From: Actinomycetota bacterium
GTDB taxonomy: Bacteria; Actinomycetota; Thermoleophilia; UBA2241
Length of the DNA: 17,220 bases
Direction of reading: 5' to 3'
Assembly (NCBI GenBank): GCA_003132645.1
Contig: PKYM01000236.1
Location: 7,967 to 25,186 of the forward strand
The position numbers and the translations under genes are program-made. The notes beneath the pieces were generated by a model, which did no database searches, was not told where the DNA came from, and worked only from the letters and a program-made list of their open reading frames with translations. Shown here piece by piece: positions 7,595-14,507 of this stretch; position 1 is the stretch's first letter, and the number at the start of each line of letters is the position of its first letter.

Positions 7595-7631
7595 GTGGTG
7601 TCGGGGTGGCCGCTGTGGTGTCGGGGTGGCC
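7595..7631. repeat. 20-bp tandem duplication upstream of GAP-family gene
   Basis: The unit GTGGTGTCGGGGTGGCCGCT (7595-7614) is followed directly by 17 identical bases (7615-7631). It begins 16 bases before the start codon of the minus-strand gene, so it would be in its leader or promoter. Confidence 0.75.
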
Positions 7632-7804
7632 TAGGGCCCGGCCATGTGGTTCAGAGGCTCCATGCGACACGTGCCCAGAGCGATTTGTCCCAGAACCGTC
7701 GCAGCGGATGCCGGCGGGTCCGGGCATAGGACGAGGGACGCGTGAACGTCGGCGAAGGCGGGGCCAGGGGGCGCGGGACGCGCTCCGCGAACCAGAGTAG
7801 GGCT

Positions 7805-7892
7805 CCGCAGCTTGCGCTGCGGAGAGTGCTCACGCACGGAAGCGCTCCGAGCCCCCGGCCCCGCCTCCGCCTCCGACGACTCGGGCCGACGG
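7805..7892. repeat. Dispersed direct repeat, copy 2 (88 bp)
   Basis: Second copy of the element at 6784-6872, one base shorter in the C-run. Here the stem is perfect: CTCCGCAGC TTGC GCTGCGGAG (7803-7824), nine pairs with a four-base loop. It lies 83 bases downstream of the methyltransferase stop on the minus strand. Both copies are therefore just 3' of a minus-strand gene, which would suit a transcript-end or mRNA-stabilising role. Confidence 0.85.
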
Positions 7893-7974
7893 GCGTCCTG
7901 TCGACCGTGCGACCGTCCTCGGAACAGGGCTCCCAGCCATCGACCCCCAGCCAAGACCTCCCAGCCAGGGCCTC

Positions 7975-9411
7975 TCAAGCCGTCGCCGAGTCGGCTCGTT
8001 TCTGCAGCGCCGCCAGCGCGGCGACGACGCCGTCGTCCAGGGGCAGCGAGCTTTGCGCGGCGAGGATCTCCTGCACCTTGCGGCGGGCGTAGTCGAGGGT
8101 GGTCGGTGAGCCGGCCGCCTGCCAGGCATCGCGGCTGCCATGCACGCCCAGGTCGCTCAGATGCCACTCGCCGGAGCGCGCGTTGACGCGGGTGGAGCGC
8201 TCGCCGAGAAACGAGCCGCACGGCCCCGTTGCCTTGAGGACGTCGTCGAGCCAGAGATCGTCGCGCACCGGCACGCCCGTGCGTGCCTGGCGGGCGAGGC
8301 GCGACTCCTCGACGTCGAGAATGATCTGTTCGAGGCACAGGGTGGTCGCCCCCGCGAGCAGGCCGGGGCCCACCAGAATGTCGGGGTTCGACAACGTCAC
8401 GAGCAGGCCGCCGTTGGCCTTCTCCCAGGCGGTCTGCAGGTCGGGCTCGTAGGTCTGCGTGCAAAAGCCTGACGACTCGGCGGGCAGTCCGTAGTAGCGC
8501 GCCATCTCGGTGCCGGCGGCGCAGATGACGCCGTGCTCGATCGCGCCGGCGGCGTAGAGACCGCTGCGCGGATCCATCGTGGCGATGACCGGGGCGTAGA
8601 TGACAGGCGTGCCCGGCGCCGCGGCCTCGACCAGGCAGAGCGTGCCGATGGTCTCGCAGTTGGCGGTGAGGATGGTCGCCAGTCGGCTGCCGGGGGCGGT
8701 CGCTCCCTGGAGGGGCATCGACATGATCGCCACCGGCAGCCCGTAGTCGCGCAAGGCGAGCCATGAGTCGGTGTAGCGCTCCTCGATCGTGAGCGGCGAG
8801 GTGGGGGTGATCAGAAACGACAGCGGCCGCAGCTCGCGCACCGCTTCGCGGCCGCCGAACACGATGTCGAGGATCTCCTTGAGCCAGGGTGCGAGCTCGG
8901 GGGTGCCGAACGAATCCTGTACGTGCTTGCTGAAGGTGGTGAAGACCTCGGTGAAGTAGCGCACGAAACCCGCCGGCTGCTCGTAGTTGGGCGAGTAGTC
9001 GGTGGGACACCAGTAGAGGCCGACGTCGTCGAGGGCGTCGAGGATACGGGTGGCGGCGAGCCAATCGTCGTGGGTCGCCGGCCGCCGCTTTCGGGTCGCG
9101 CAGTCGAAGACGTTCGTGGCGCCGCCGTCGGCAAGCAGCGTGTGGCGGCCCTCGTTCAGGGCAAAGCTCCAGCCGGGACGACGGCCGCCCAGCGAGTAGC
9201 GCCTGGTCGCCTGCGCCAGTGAGCGCTCGACCAGCTCGGCCGGAAAGCGCACGATGCAGGTCGCCTCATCGACCTGGGCGCCGGCGTCGGCCAGCACGCG
9301 GCGGCCCTCGGCCGTGTCGCAGCGCATGCCGACGCGCTCGAGTACGCCCAGCGTGCGCTCGTGGACCTGCGCCCGTTCTGCCTCAGACAAGACTTGCAGC
9401 GTCGTTTCCAT
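7975..9411 (-). CDS. Trimethylamine methyltransferase (MttB) family protein, non-pyrrolysine
   Basis: This 478-residue protein shows the MttB-superfamily pattern: an N-terminal VHERTLGVLERVGMRCD (16-32), GGATNVFDCATRKRRPAT (96-113) and LDALDDVGLYW, then a long TIM-barrel region ending in GLLAGATTLCLEQIILDVE. The frame has no internal TAG, so unlike archaeal MttB it has no pyrrolysine. Characterised Pyl-less relatives (for example glycine betaine MtgB) move a methyl group from a quaternary amine or similar compound to a corrinoid protein; the substrate of this one is unknown. Four bases separate its ATG from the stop of the upstream permease gene, so the two are co-transcribed, and AGAGG precedes the start. 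No corrinoid protein or methylcorrinoid:acceptor enzyme is adjacent. Other superfamily members may do different chemistry. Confidence 0.88.
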   Translation of the reverse strand: METTLQVLSEAERAQVHERTLGVLERVGMRCDTAEGRRVLADAGAQVDEATCIVRFPAELVERSLAQATRRYSLGGRRPGWSFALNEGRHTLLADGGATNVFDCATRKRRPATHDDWLAATRILDALDDVGLYWCPTDYSPNYEQPAGFVRYFTEVFTTFSKHVQDSFGTPELAPWLKEILDIVFGGREAVRELRPLSFLITPTSPLTIEERYTDSWLALRDYGLPVAIMSMPLQGATAPGSRLATILTANCETIGTLCLVEAAAPGTPVIYAPVIATMDPRSGLYAAGAIEHGVICAAGTEMARYYGLPAESSGFCTQTYEPDLQTAWEKANGGLLVTLSNPDILVGPGLLAGATTLCLEQIILDVEESRLARQARTGVPVRDDLWLDDVLKATGPCGSFLGERSTRVNARSGEWHLSDLGVHGSRDAWQAAGSPTTLDYARRKVQEILAAQSSLPLDDGVVAALAALQKRADSATA

Positions 9412-9415
9412 GTCG

Positions 9416-10933
9416 TCAGACCTCTACGGCGGCGATCTCGCCGCCATCGTCGACCGCGTCTACCGCGGCCAGCCGCAGCTCGTCGTTGCCGGCCTCGCTC
9501 GGGGGCGTGCTCGGGCCGCCGAAGACGCGCCGGAAGATGACATAGCATACCGGTCCCGAGAGCAGCGCGACGGACCCAGCGATGCCATACCAGCCGACGT
9601 CGAGCCCGAGCAGTCTGAAGCCCGTGATGCCGAAGATGGTCGTGCTGCGGTCGATCGCGTTGACAGAGATCGTGAAGATCACGATGAGGATGGGCGGCAC
9701 GACCATGGCGATCAAGCCGGCAGTGCCGAACGGCACGCGAAACGGCCGCTTGAGCTCGGGCTCCTTGATGCGCAGGCTGACGGCCGAAAGGAAGATGAGC
9801 ACATAGGAGGAGATGAAGAGGATCACGTCGATCACGACGAGGTTGCGAAACGGCCCGATGATGAGCACCGCGTTCAAGGCCGCCATGAGCAGGATCGCGG
9901 CTATCGGCGTACCCCAGCGCCGGCTGACGCGTGAGATCCCCTTGGGAAAGAGGCCATCGGAGGAGATGGCAAACAGCGGCCGCGCGCCGGAGGCGAGGTA
10001 GTCGAGGTAGAGCGCGAGGTTGCCGAGCAGGGCCGAGGCAAGCATGGCCACGCCGAGGGCCGAGCCGCCGAGCTTGCGGCCGATCTCGTCGAAGGAGAAG
10101 TAGCCGCCCCCGGCCTGCGTCGCCCAGTGGGCCCAGTCGCCGAATCCGGCAAGACCGGCGATGGTCGGCAGCACGTACAAGGCGATGATGAAGGGAACGG
10201 CCAGCATGAGGGCCCGCGGAATGATCTTCTGGGGGTTGCGGATCTCGCTCGAGAGCGTGGACATCGATTCGTAGCCGGAGTACATCCACACGCCGATCGC
10301 CAAGCTGAGACCAAGGGCGCCGTTGGTGCCGAAGAACGGCACGCCCGACGGCGTGACCGGTGTGAAGGGGTTGAACTGCCACTTCGCCAGACCGACGACG
10401 ATGAGCGCCACGAAGGGCGCGACGATGACGACCGAGAACAGCGTGGAGCTCAGCGCGATGATCTGCACCCCGAGGATGTTCATTGTCGTGAAGGCGACGA
10501 TGATGGCCCAGCAGATGACGTAGAACCACAAGTGGTTGAAATGCAGCCAGTTCTGCAGGTAGCCGACGGCGAGCACGATGTACACCGACGAGTCGACGAA
10601 GATGGACAGTGAGCACCACCACGCGGTTTGGAAGCCCCAGAAATCGCCCAGGCCGCGCCGCGCCCAGATGTAGAAGCTGCCCTCGCCCGGCAGCGCCGAG
10701 CCGAGCTCGCTGGCGACGAGCGCCATCGGCAGGCTCCAGAAGATGGGCAGCAGGAGGAGCAGGATGATCGTCAGTCCCGGGCCCGGCGACGAGACCATGT
10801 CCTCGATGCCGAACGAGCCGCCCGACACGAGGATGTAGATCATGAAGAAGACGGTGATGAGACGGATGTTGGAGCGCTTGAGGTTACAGCCCGTGCCGTA
10901 TGAGTCGTTCGCGGTGGGAAGCTGCATCGCCAT
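9416..10933 (-). CDS. APC family permease
   Basis: The protein has 505 residues and about 12 hydrophobic segments. The first helix region holds GGSFGIEDMV (38-47) and SSPGPGL, and helix 3 has ELGSALPGEGSFYIWARRGLG cut over the SALPGEGSFY core, both typical of APC amino acid/polyamine/organocation transporters of the YfnA/PUT type. SGYESMSTLSSEIRNPQK further on is the usual family loop. A GAGAGGG lies five bases before the ATG at 10933. It is first in an operon with the MttB-like methyltransferase, so its cargo is probably that enzyme's substrate: a methylated amine, amino acid or polyamine. This is inference from context. It is divergently arranged from the HTH-GAF regulator starting at 11155. 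The C-terminal tail is acidic and probably cytoplasmic. Confidence 0.9.
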   Translation of the reverse strand: MAMQLPTANDSYGTGCNLKRSNIRLITVFFMIYILVSGGSFGIEDMVSSPGPGLTIILLLLLPIFWSLPMALVASELGSALPGEGSFYIWARRGLGDFWGFQTAWWCSLSIFVDSSVYIVLAVGYLQNWLHFNHLWFYVICWAIIVAFTTMNILGVQIIALSSTLFSVVIVAPFVALIVVGLAKWQFNPFTPVTPSGVPFFGTNGALGLSLAIGVWMYSGYESMSTLSSEIRNPQKIIPRALMLAVPFIIALYVLPTIAGLAGFGDWAHWATQAGGGYFSFDEIGRKLGGSALGVAMLASALLGNLALYLDYLASGARPLFAISSDGLFPKGISRVSRRWGTPIAAILLMAALNAVLIIGPFRNLVVIDVILFISSYVLIFLSAVSLRIKEPELKRPFRVPFGTAGLIAMVVPPILIVIFTISVNAIDRSTTIFGITGFRLLGLDVGWYGIAGSVALLSGPVCYVIFRRVFGGPSTPPSEAGNDELRLAAVDAVDDGGEIAAVEV

Positions 10934-11057
10934 AAGTGCCCTCTCGACGTTCGCCGACGTTGCCCGGTCGTTGTTGCTCGGGCGACAGTATGGGCACGGG
11001 TGTCGCCGCCTGCCTACGGCCGATTCTTCGTCAAACCTCGCAGGCCCTGTCCTTGTT

Positions 11058-11137
11058 GACCGTCCGCGGGTTTGGCCGTCCGCGGGTTTGACGGTCCGCG
11101 GGTTTGGCCGTCCGCGGGTTTGACCGTCCGCCGGTTT
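11058..11137. repeat. 16-bp tandem array, five copies
   Basis: Five contiguous 16-base units run without gaps: 11058-11073, 11074-11089, 11090-11105, 11106-11121 and 11122-11137. Most read G(A/G)CCGTCCGCGGGTTT; unit 3 has ACGG and unit 5 has CCGCCGG. Each has the palindrome CCGCGG or a variant. The fifth unit overlaps the likely -35 box of the regulator gene. Array placement between divergent genes suits a multi-site operator. Confidence 0.88.
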
Positions 11138-11154
11138 CGGGCTAGCGTCGCCGC
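11120..11154 (+). promoter_or_regulatory. Predicted leaderless promoter of the HTH-GAF regulator
   Basis: TTGACC (11120-11125) and TAGCGT (11143-11148) are separated by 17 bases, fitting a housekeeping-sigma promoter with the actinobacterial TANNNT -10. Only six bases lie between the -10 and the ATG at 11155, and no Shine-Dalgarno is present, so transcription probably starts at or next to the ATG (leaderless mRNA). The -35 falls on the joint of units 4 and 5 of the 16-base array. Confidence 0.6.
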
Positions 11155-12270
11155 ATGTATCTGAGCGTGCAGCTCGCGGCGCGTCGTCTCGGCGTCTCTT
11201 CCCATACCATCCGGCGCTGGACCGCGTCGGGGGTGCTGCCGTGCATCCGCACGGCCGGTGGGCATCGCCGCATCAAGCAGGAGGACGTCGACGAGCTCGC
11301 CCGCGCTGTCGCCGGCGCCGGCGGCGACCAGCTCGCCGCCCGCCTTGCTCGCGAGCGCGAGGTCGAGACCCTCGTCGAGACCTCGATCGCGCTCACCAGC
11401 TGCCTCGATCTGACCGAGCTGCTCGGCGAGATCGCGCGCCGGCTGACGGCCATCCTCGACTGCCACTTCTGCGCTGTCTCCGACTACGACGACGAGACGA
11501 ATATGGTGCGCGTGCTGGCCGACTTCGACCGCCATGGTCGCCGGGTCACCGACTGGAAGCCGTACTCGCTCAAGAAGTTCCCCTTCTCCATGAGGCTCAT
11601 GGAAGAGCAGGAGCTCGCCGTGATCACCGTCAGCGACCCGCGTGCCGACCCGGCTGAGACCGCCATCATGCGCCACTACGGCGACAAGACCCTGTTGCTC
11701 ATCCCCCTCGTCTACCAGGACCGGTCGGTCGGTCTGATCGAGCTGCTCGACCACGTGCGCGAGCGCCGCTTCACCCGGCAGGAACTGCGCCTCGCCCGGG
11801 CTCTCGCTGGCCTCGCGACCACCGCGTTGCAGAACGCCACGGTCTTCGGCCGGCTGACGCGCGGCAACTGCGACGCCGAGGACCTGCGAGCCGCGCTCGA
11901 CTGCGTGACCGGCGGACTGCCGGCCATCGCGGCCGTCGGCTCCGTCGAAGACGTGCTGCACGAGACGGCCGCGCTGGCCTGCCGCGCGCTGGACGCCGTC
12001 GGCGCGGTCGCGATGTGGGGAGGAGCCTCAGCGGAGGTGAGCGGCGAGGCGGCTGGGCCGAGCGCCGTCGGGGTGAGCGCCGTCGTGACCGTGGGCACAG
12101 ACGCTGCCGGGGCAGGCGCCCGTGTGGTCACCGCCACGGCGACGACGCGGGCGTCGTCTGAGGCACTCGGGGTCACCACGACGCTGGCGCGCGTCGGTGG
12201 CGAAGATGAGGCTCGCCTGCTTCGTCTCATCGCCATGAGCGCAGCTCAGGCGGTCGAGCGGCTGCGCTGA
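11155..12270 (+). CDS. HTH (BldC/MerR-like) - GAF transcriptional regulator
   Basis: This 371-residue protein starts with a MerR/BldC/excisionase-type winged helix: AARRLGVSSHTIRRWTASG (8-26) and the wing IRTAGGHRRIKQEDVDEL (31-48). A short Ala/Arg helix leads to a GAF domain at about 72-228 (TSCLDLTELLGEIARRL, then LLLIPLVYQDRSVGLIELLD). The C-terminal part (about 250-371) again begins like a GAF helix (GSVEDVLHETAALACRALDAVGAVAMW) but its middle is Ala/Gly/Val-rich low complexity, so it looks like a worn second GAF. The protein likely binds DNA and senses a small ligand. Being divergent from the permease-methyltransferase operon, with a tandem array in between, it is the natural candidate regulator of that operon and itself. 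The ligand is unknown. Confidence 0.87.
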   Translation: MYLSVQLAARRLGVSSHTIRRWTASGVLPCIRTAGGHRRIKQEDVDELARAVAGAGGDQLAARLAREREVETLVETSIALTSCLDLTELLGEIARRLTAILDCHFCAVSDYDDETNMVRVLADFDRHGRRVTDWKPYSLKKFPFSMRLMEEQELAVITVSDPRADPAETAIMRHYGDKTLLLIPLVYQDRSVGLIELLDHVRERRFTRQELRLARALAGLATTALQNATVFGRLTRGNCDAEDLRAALDCVTGGLPAIAAVGSVEDVLHETAALACRALDAVGAVAMWGGASAEVSGEAAGPSAVGVSAVVTVGTDAAGAGARVVTATATTRASSEALGVTTTLARVGGEDEARLLRLIAMSAAQAVERLR

Positions 12271-12303
12271 CCGATCCTGACGGCTCAGAGCCGCCAGGAT
12301 CGG
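12271..12303. terminator. Long hairpin between convergent genes
   Basis: CCGATCCTG (12271-12279) pairs perfectly with CAGGATCGG (12295-12303), and CGGCTC with GAGCCG inside, with one mismatch between the two stems. It starts directly after the regulator's TGA and lies 31 bases beyond the stop of the facing gene at 12335. There is no T-tract on either strand, so it is a probable but weakly typical bidirectional terminator. Confidence 0.55.
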
Positions 12304-12334
12304 CGAGGGACCGGGCGCCCGGATGGTCCTTTAG

Positions 12335-13747
12335 CTACGGCTTGAACCTCTGCAGCGTGGCGTCGTAGAAGGTGGTCATCGTCCAGATCTCGCCACACAC
12401 GTAGAGTGCCGTCGTACCGTTGCGAACCAGCTGACCAGCGTCGTCGTCGCCGTCGTCCTGCCAGCCGTAGTCGGCACTCCATGAGACCTTGCCGGCGGAC
12501 GTGCGCTTCTCGACCAGGATGTTGGTGTCGGTCGCCGACGGCGCCTCGAACCCGCTCAGATACATGCTGCCGGCCGGACCCTTGACGATGTCGTAGTATG
12601 CCATGGCCCCGAGCGGGTTGCTCGGCGACGCCTGTGAGCGCAGCCAGTACGTCTTGCCGGTCGTGGTGAGCTTGGCGAGGAAGGTCCGGTCGGGGCCGGT
12701 GGAGACCGGGTGGCGCAGCCCGGCGATCAGCAGGTGACCGTAGCTGTCGAAGCACAAGCCGTTCACGAGGGCGTTGGTCTTGGCGTGCTTGAACTGCTTG
12801 GTCCAGAGGCGCCGCCCGCTCAGGTTGTACTTCACGAGCACGGCGTCATAACTGCCGAGGGTGTCGGTCTGGGTATTGCCTGCGACATACACGGCGCTCG
12901 TGGAAACGGCAAGACAGCTCGGCTGGTCGGAGTGCTTGAAGGCGCCGCTCCAATGGTGCGCCCACAGTCGCTTTCCGGCGGGCGAGATCTTCTCCACCAT
13001 CCAGGCGTCATAGGTGCTCGAGGCCATGGCACTGCCGATCACGTACGTGTTGCGGTGCGCGTCGATGGCGATGGTGATGCCCCGGCCATACTGCGACTTC
13101 CCCGGCGCCGGCCCGCCGAGGAGGTTCTCCCACAGCGTCTTACCGTCGGAGGCCCGGAACTTGGCCGTGTAGATCACCTGGCCGGTGCTCATGCCGCCCA
13201 CTGCTGTACCGGTGACGTAAGCGTTGCCGGAGCTGTCGAGAACGACGTCGGCTGCCGACCCCGGACCGACGAGCATGAAGTCCTTCTGCCACAGCACGTG
13301 GCCGTCGGCGCCCGAGAACTTGATCACGGCGAATCCCCCGCCGGGGGCAAAGCTCGAGCCCACGACGATCACATTGCCGCTGTTGTCGACGGCGAGGGCG
13401 TGGCCTGTGCTACCGTTGCCGCCGTCGCTCCAGGTCTTGACGCCCGGGATGGTCGGCGTCGCCCACAGCAGCTTATTGCCGGCGCTGAATTTGGCCACGG
13501 TCATGAGCCAATCCGTGCCCTGGCCGAGGTTCTGCGTGCCGCACACGTACACGGTGTGGCCGGGACCCATGGCCACGTCGCTCCATTGATCCTGATTGAC
13601 GGTCGGACCGTAGATAGCGGTCCACTGCAGGTGGGGGATGGCGGCCGAGGCGGGAGACGCCGCCGCCGCGGCCCAGGACGCTGCAAGGACGGCGATGGCC
13701 ACCGCCACGGCGATGGTCAGATGCGAGTACCGGTGGTGAGAGTCCAT
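12335..13747 (-). CDS. Secreted beta-propeller protein (SBBP/PQQ-like repeats)
   Basis: From the ATG at 13747, preceded by AGGGGGG, the protein has 470 residues; the open frame extends further upstream but without family-like sequence. It starts with a clear signal peptide (hydrophobic core about 10-28, probable cleavage near SPASAA, 31-36). The rest is a series of about 50-60-residue repeats of the type GNVIVVGSS...FAVIKFSGADGHVLWQKDF, GNAYVTGTAV...YTAKFRASDGKTLWENLL and SYDAVLVKYNLSGRRLWTKQF. These resemble SBBP/PQQ-like beta-propeller blades, about six or seven in all. Such proteins are extracellular and of unknown role; binding of ligands or surfaces is possible. No enzyme motif was seen. 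The gene faces the regulator gene at 11155-12270. Confidence 0.82.
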   Translation of the reverse strand: MDSHHRYSHLTIAVAVAIAVLAASWAAAAASPASAAIPHLQWTAIYGPTVNQDQWSDVAMGPGHTVYVCGTQNLGQGTDWLMTVAKFSAGNKLLWATPTIPGVKTWSDGGNGSTGHALAVDNSGNVIVVGSSFAPGGGFAVIKFSGADGHVLWQKDFMLVGPGSAADVVLDSSGNAYVTGTAVGGMSTGQVIYTAKFRASDGKTLWENLLGGPAPGKSQYGRGITIAIDAHRNTYVIGSAMASSTYDAWMVEKISPAGKRLWAHHWSGAFKHSDQPSCLAVSTSAVYVAGNTQTDTLGSYDAVLVKYNLSGRRLWTKQFKHAKTNALVNGLCFDSYGHLLIAGLRHPVSTGPDRTFLAKLTTTGKTYWLRSQASPSNPLGAMAYYDIVKGPAGSMYLSGFEAPSATDTNILVEKRTSAGKVSWSADYGWQDDGDDDAGQLVRNGTTALYVCGEIWTMTTFYDATLQRFKP

Positions 13748-13784
13748 GGCGCCCCCCTGTAGCTGCGTTGCCCCTGCTCTCGGA

Positions 13785-13808
13785 TACTGTGTGATTATGA
13801 ACACTGTA
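13785..13808. promoter_or_regulatory. Inverted repeat over a candidate -10 upstream of the propeller gene
   Basis: TACTGTGT (13785-13792) and ACACTGTA (13801-13808) pair at seven of eight positions around an eight-base AT-rich centre. On the minus strand the centre contains CATAAT, a fair -10 hexamer about 45 bases before the propeller start; no good -35 was found. It may be an operator. The octamer ACACTGTA also occurs on the minus strand at 14361-14368, upstream of the STAS gene. Confidence 0.35.
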
Positions 13809-13931
13809 GCACCTAGTACGAGGAACACATACCAGGCGGGGCGGCGGGCGGGACGGCACTGGAGAGGGGCGGGCTCGGACGGCGCGTGGCTGGGGAAGGG
13901 CGGGGCTGGGGAGGACCCCTGCCGCGCCACG

Positions 13932-13948
13932 GCAGGGCTCCGCCCTGC
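13932..13948 (-). terminator. Hairpin downstream of the STAS gene
   Basis: GCAGGGC (13932-13938) and GCCCTGC (13942-13948) form a perfect seven-pair stem with the loop TCC, 24 bases past the STAS stop on the minus strand. No T-tract follows, so it is only a candidate terminator. It separates the STAS gene from the propeller gene. Confidence 0.4.
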
Positions 13949-13971
13949 GCCGCAGCCGAGGCTCCTGGGCG

Positions 13972-14322
13972 CTAGGCGTCCATCGCCAGTGCGGCCGCCC
14001 GCGACTGGAACAACGTGAAGATACGGTCGAGGCCCACCATGGTGAAGACGTGCGTCATGGCTTCGTCGTCGCAGACGATCGCAAACGAGCACTCCGGCGC
14101 CTGTTTGGCGCCGCTGACGAGAACGCCGAGGCCGCTGGAATCTATGAAGGTCGCCCTCGTCAGGTCAATGACGACCTGCCGCGTTGCCTGTCCGATACTG
14201 CCGAGAAAGAGCGCCTTGAACTCCGGCGCCGCGTAGATATCGACCGCACCTTCGACGGCCACGACGACTACGTCTTCTCGGGGAGTAGAGACTTCGGCGC
14301 GGAACTGTGGATCGGTCTGCAC
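13972..14322 (-). CDS. STAS-domain anti-sigma factor antagonist
   Basis: The chosen start is the GTG at 14322, which has AAGGGGG about seven bases upstream and gives 116 residues, the usual length of a single STAS domain; longer in-frame starts up to 14457 add an Arg-rich stretch unlike the family. VVVVAVEGAVDIYAAPEF (18-35) forms the first strands and helix, and VVIDLTRATFIDSSGLGVLV (50-69) is the hallmark loop, with Ser62 or Ser63 as the serine an anti-sigma kinase would phosphorylate. Such SpoIIAA/RsbV-type proteins bind the anti-sigma factor when unphosphorylated and so free a sigma factor. No kinase, phosphatase or sigma gene adjoins, so this is an orphan whose partner is elsewhere. A TATGAT -10-like hexamer lies at 14357-14362 on this strand. 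Confidence 0.85.
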   Translation of the reverse strand: MQTDPQFRAEVSTPREDVVVVAVEGAVDIYAAPEFKALFLGSIGQATRQVVIDLTRATFIDSSGLGVLVSGAKQAPECSFAIVCDDEAMTHVFTMVGLDRIFTLFQSRAAALAMDA

Positions 14323-14507
14323 GGGGGGACCCCCTTCGGCCGCTATTTGAGGCACGATCATACAGTGTGTTCCGGCCTGTTGGAGCGCGACGGTCCGTTG
14401 TGATCGGCGCCAGGCGCTCCTCGCGGAAGCGAGTCGCCGCCACCTCAGTGCGAGCACTTGCCTGGCGGCGAGGCCAGTGGCTGGTCGTCGTGCCGCTGCC
14501 TCCTGGC

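Larger units (their letters stand above)
7580..7974. other. Gap with 20-bp tandem duplication and dispersed repeat
   Basis: This 395-base gap between the GAP-family gene and the methyltransferase stop holds a 20-base tandem duplication (7595-7631) next to the GAP start and copy 2 of the dispersed repeat (7805-7892). It also has three scattered CCCAGCCA octamers near 7931-7966. No gene of any length looks real here. Any promoter of the GAP-family gene should lie in its left part. Confidence 0.6.

Noticed and set aside
7975..9411. Pyrrolysine-containing MttB
   Set aside because: The frame is complete at normal length with no in-frame TAG.
9156..10622. 488-codon minus-strand frame overlapping the permease
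   Set aside because: It is a shifted reading of the permease and methyltransferase genes, Arg/His-rich and without domain-like sequence.
13748..14092. N-terminal extension of the propeller frame up to 14092
   Set aside because: Signal peptide and a good ribosome site fix the start at 13747; the extension would overlap the STAS gene.
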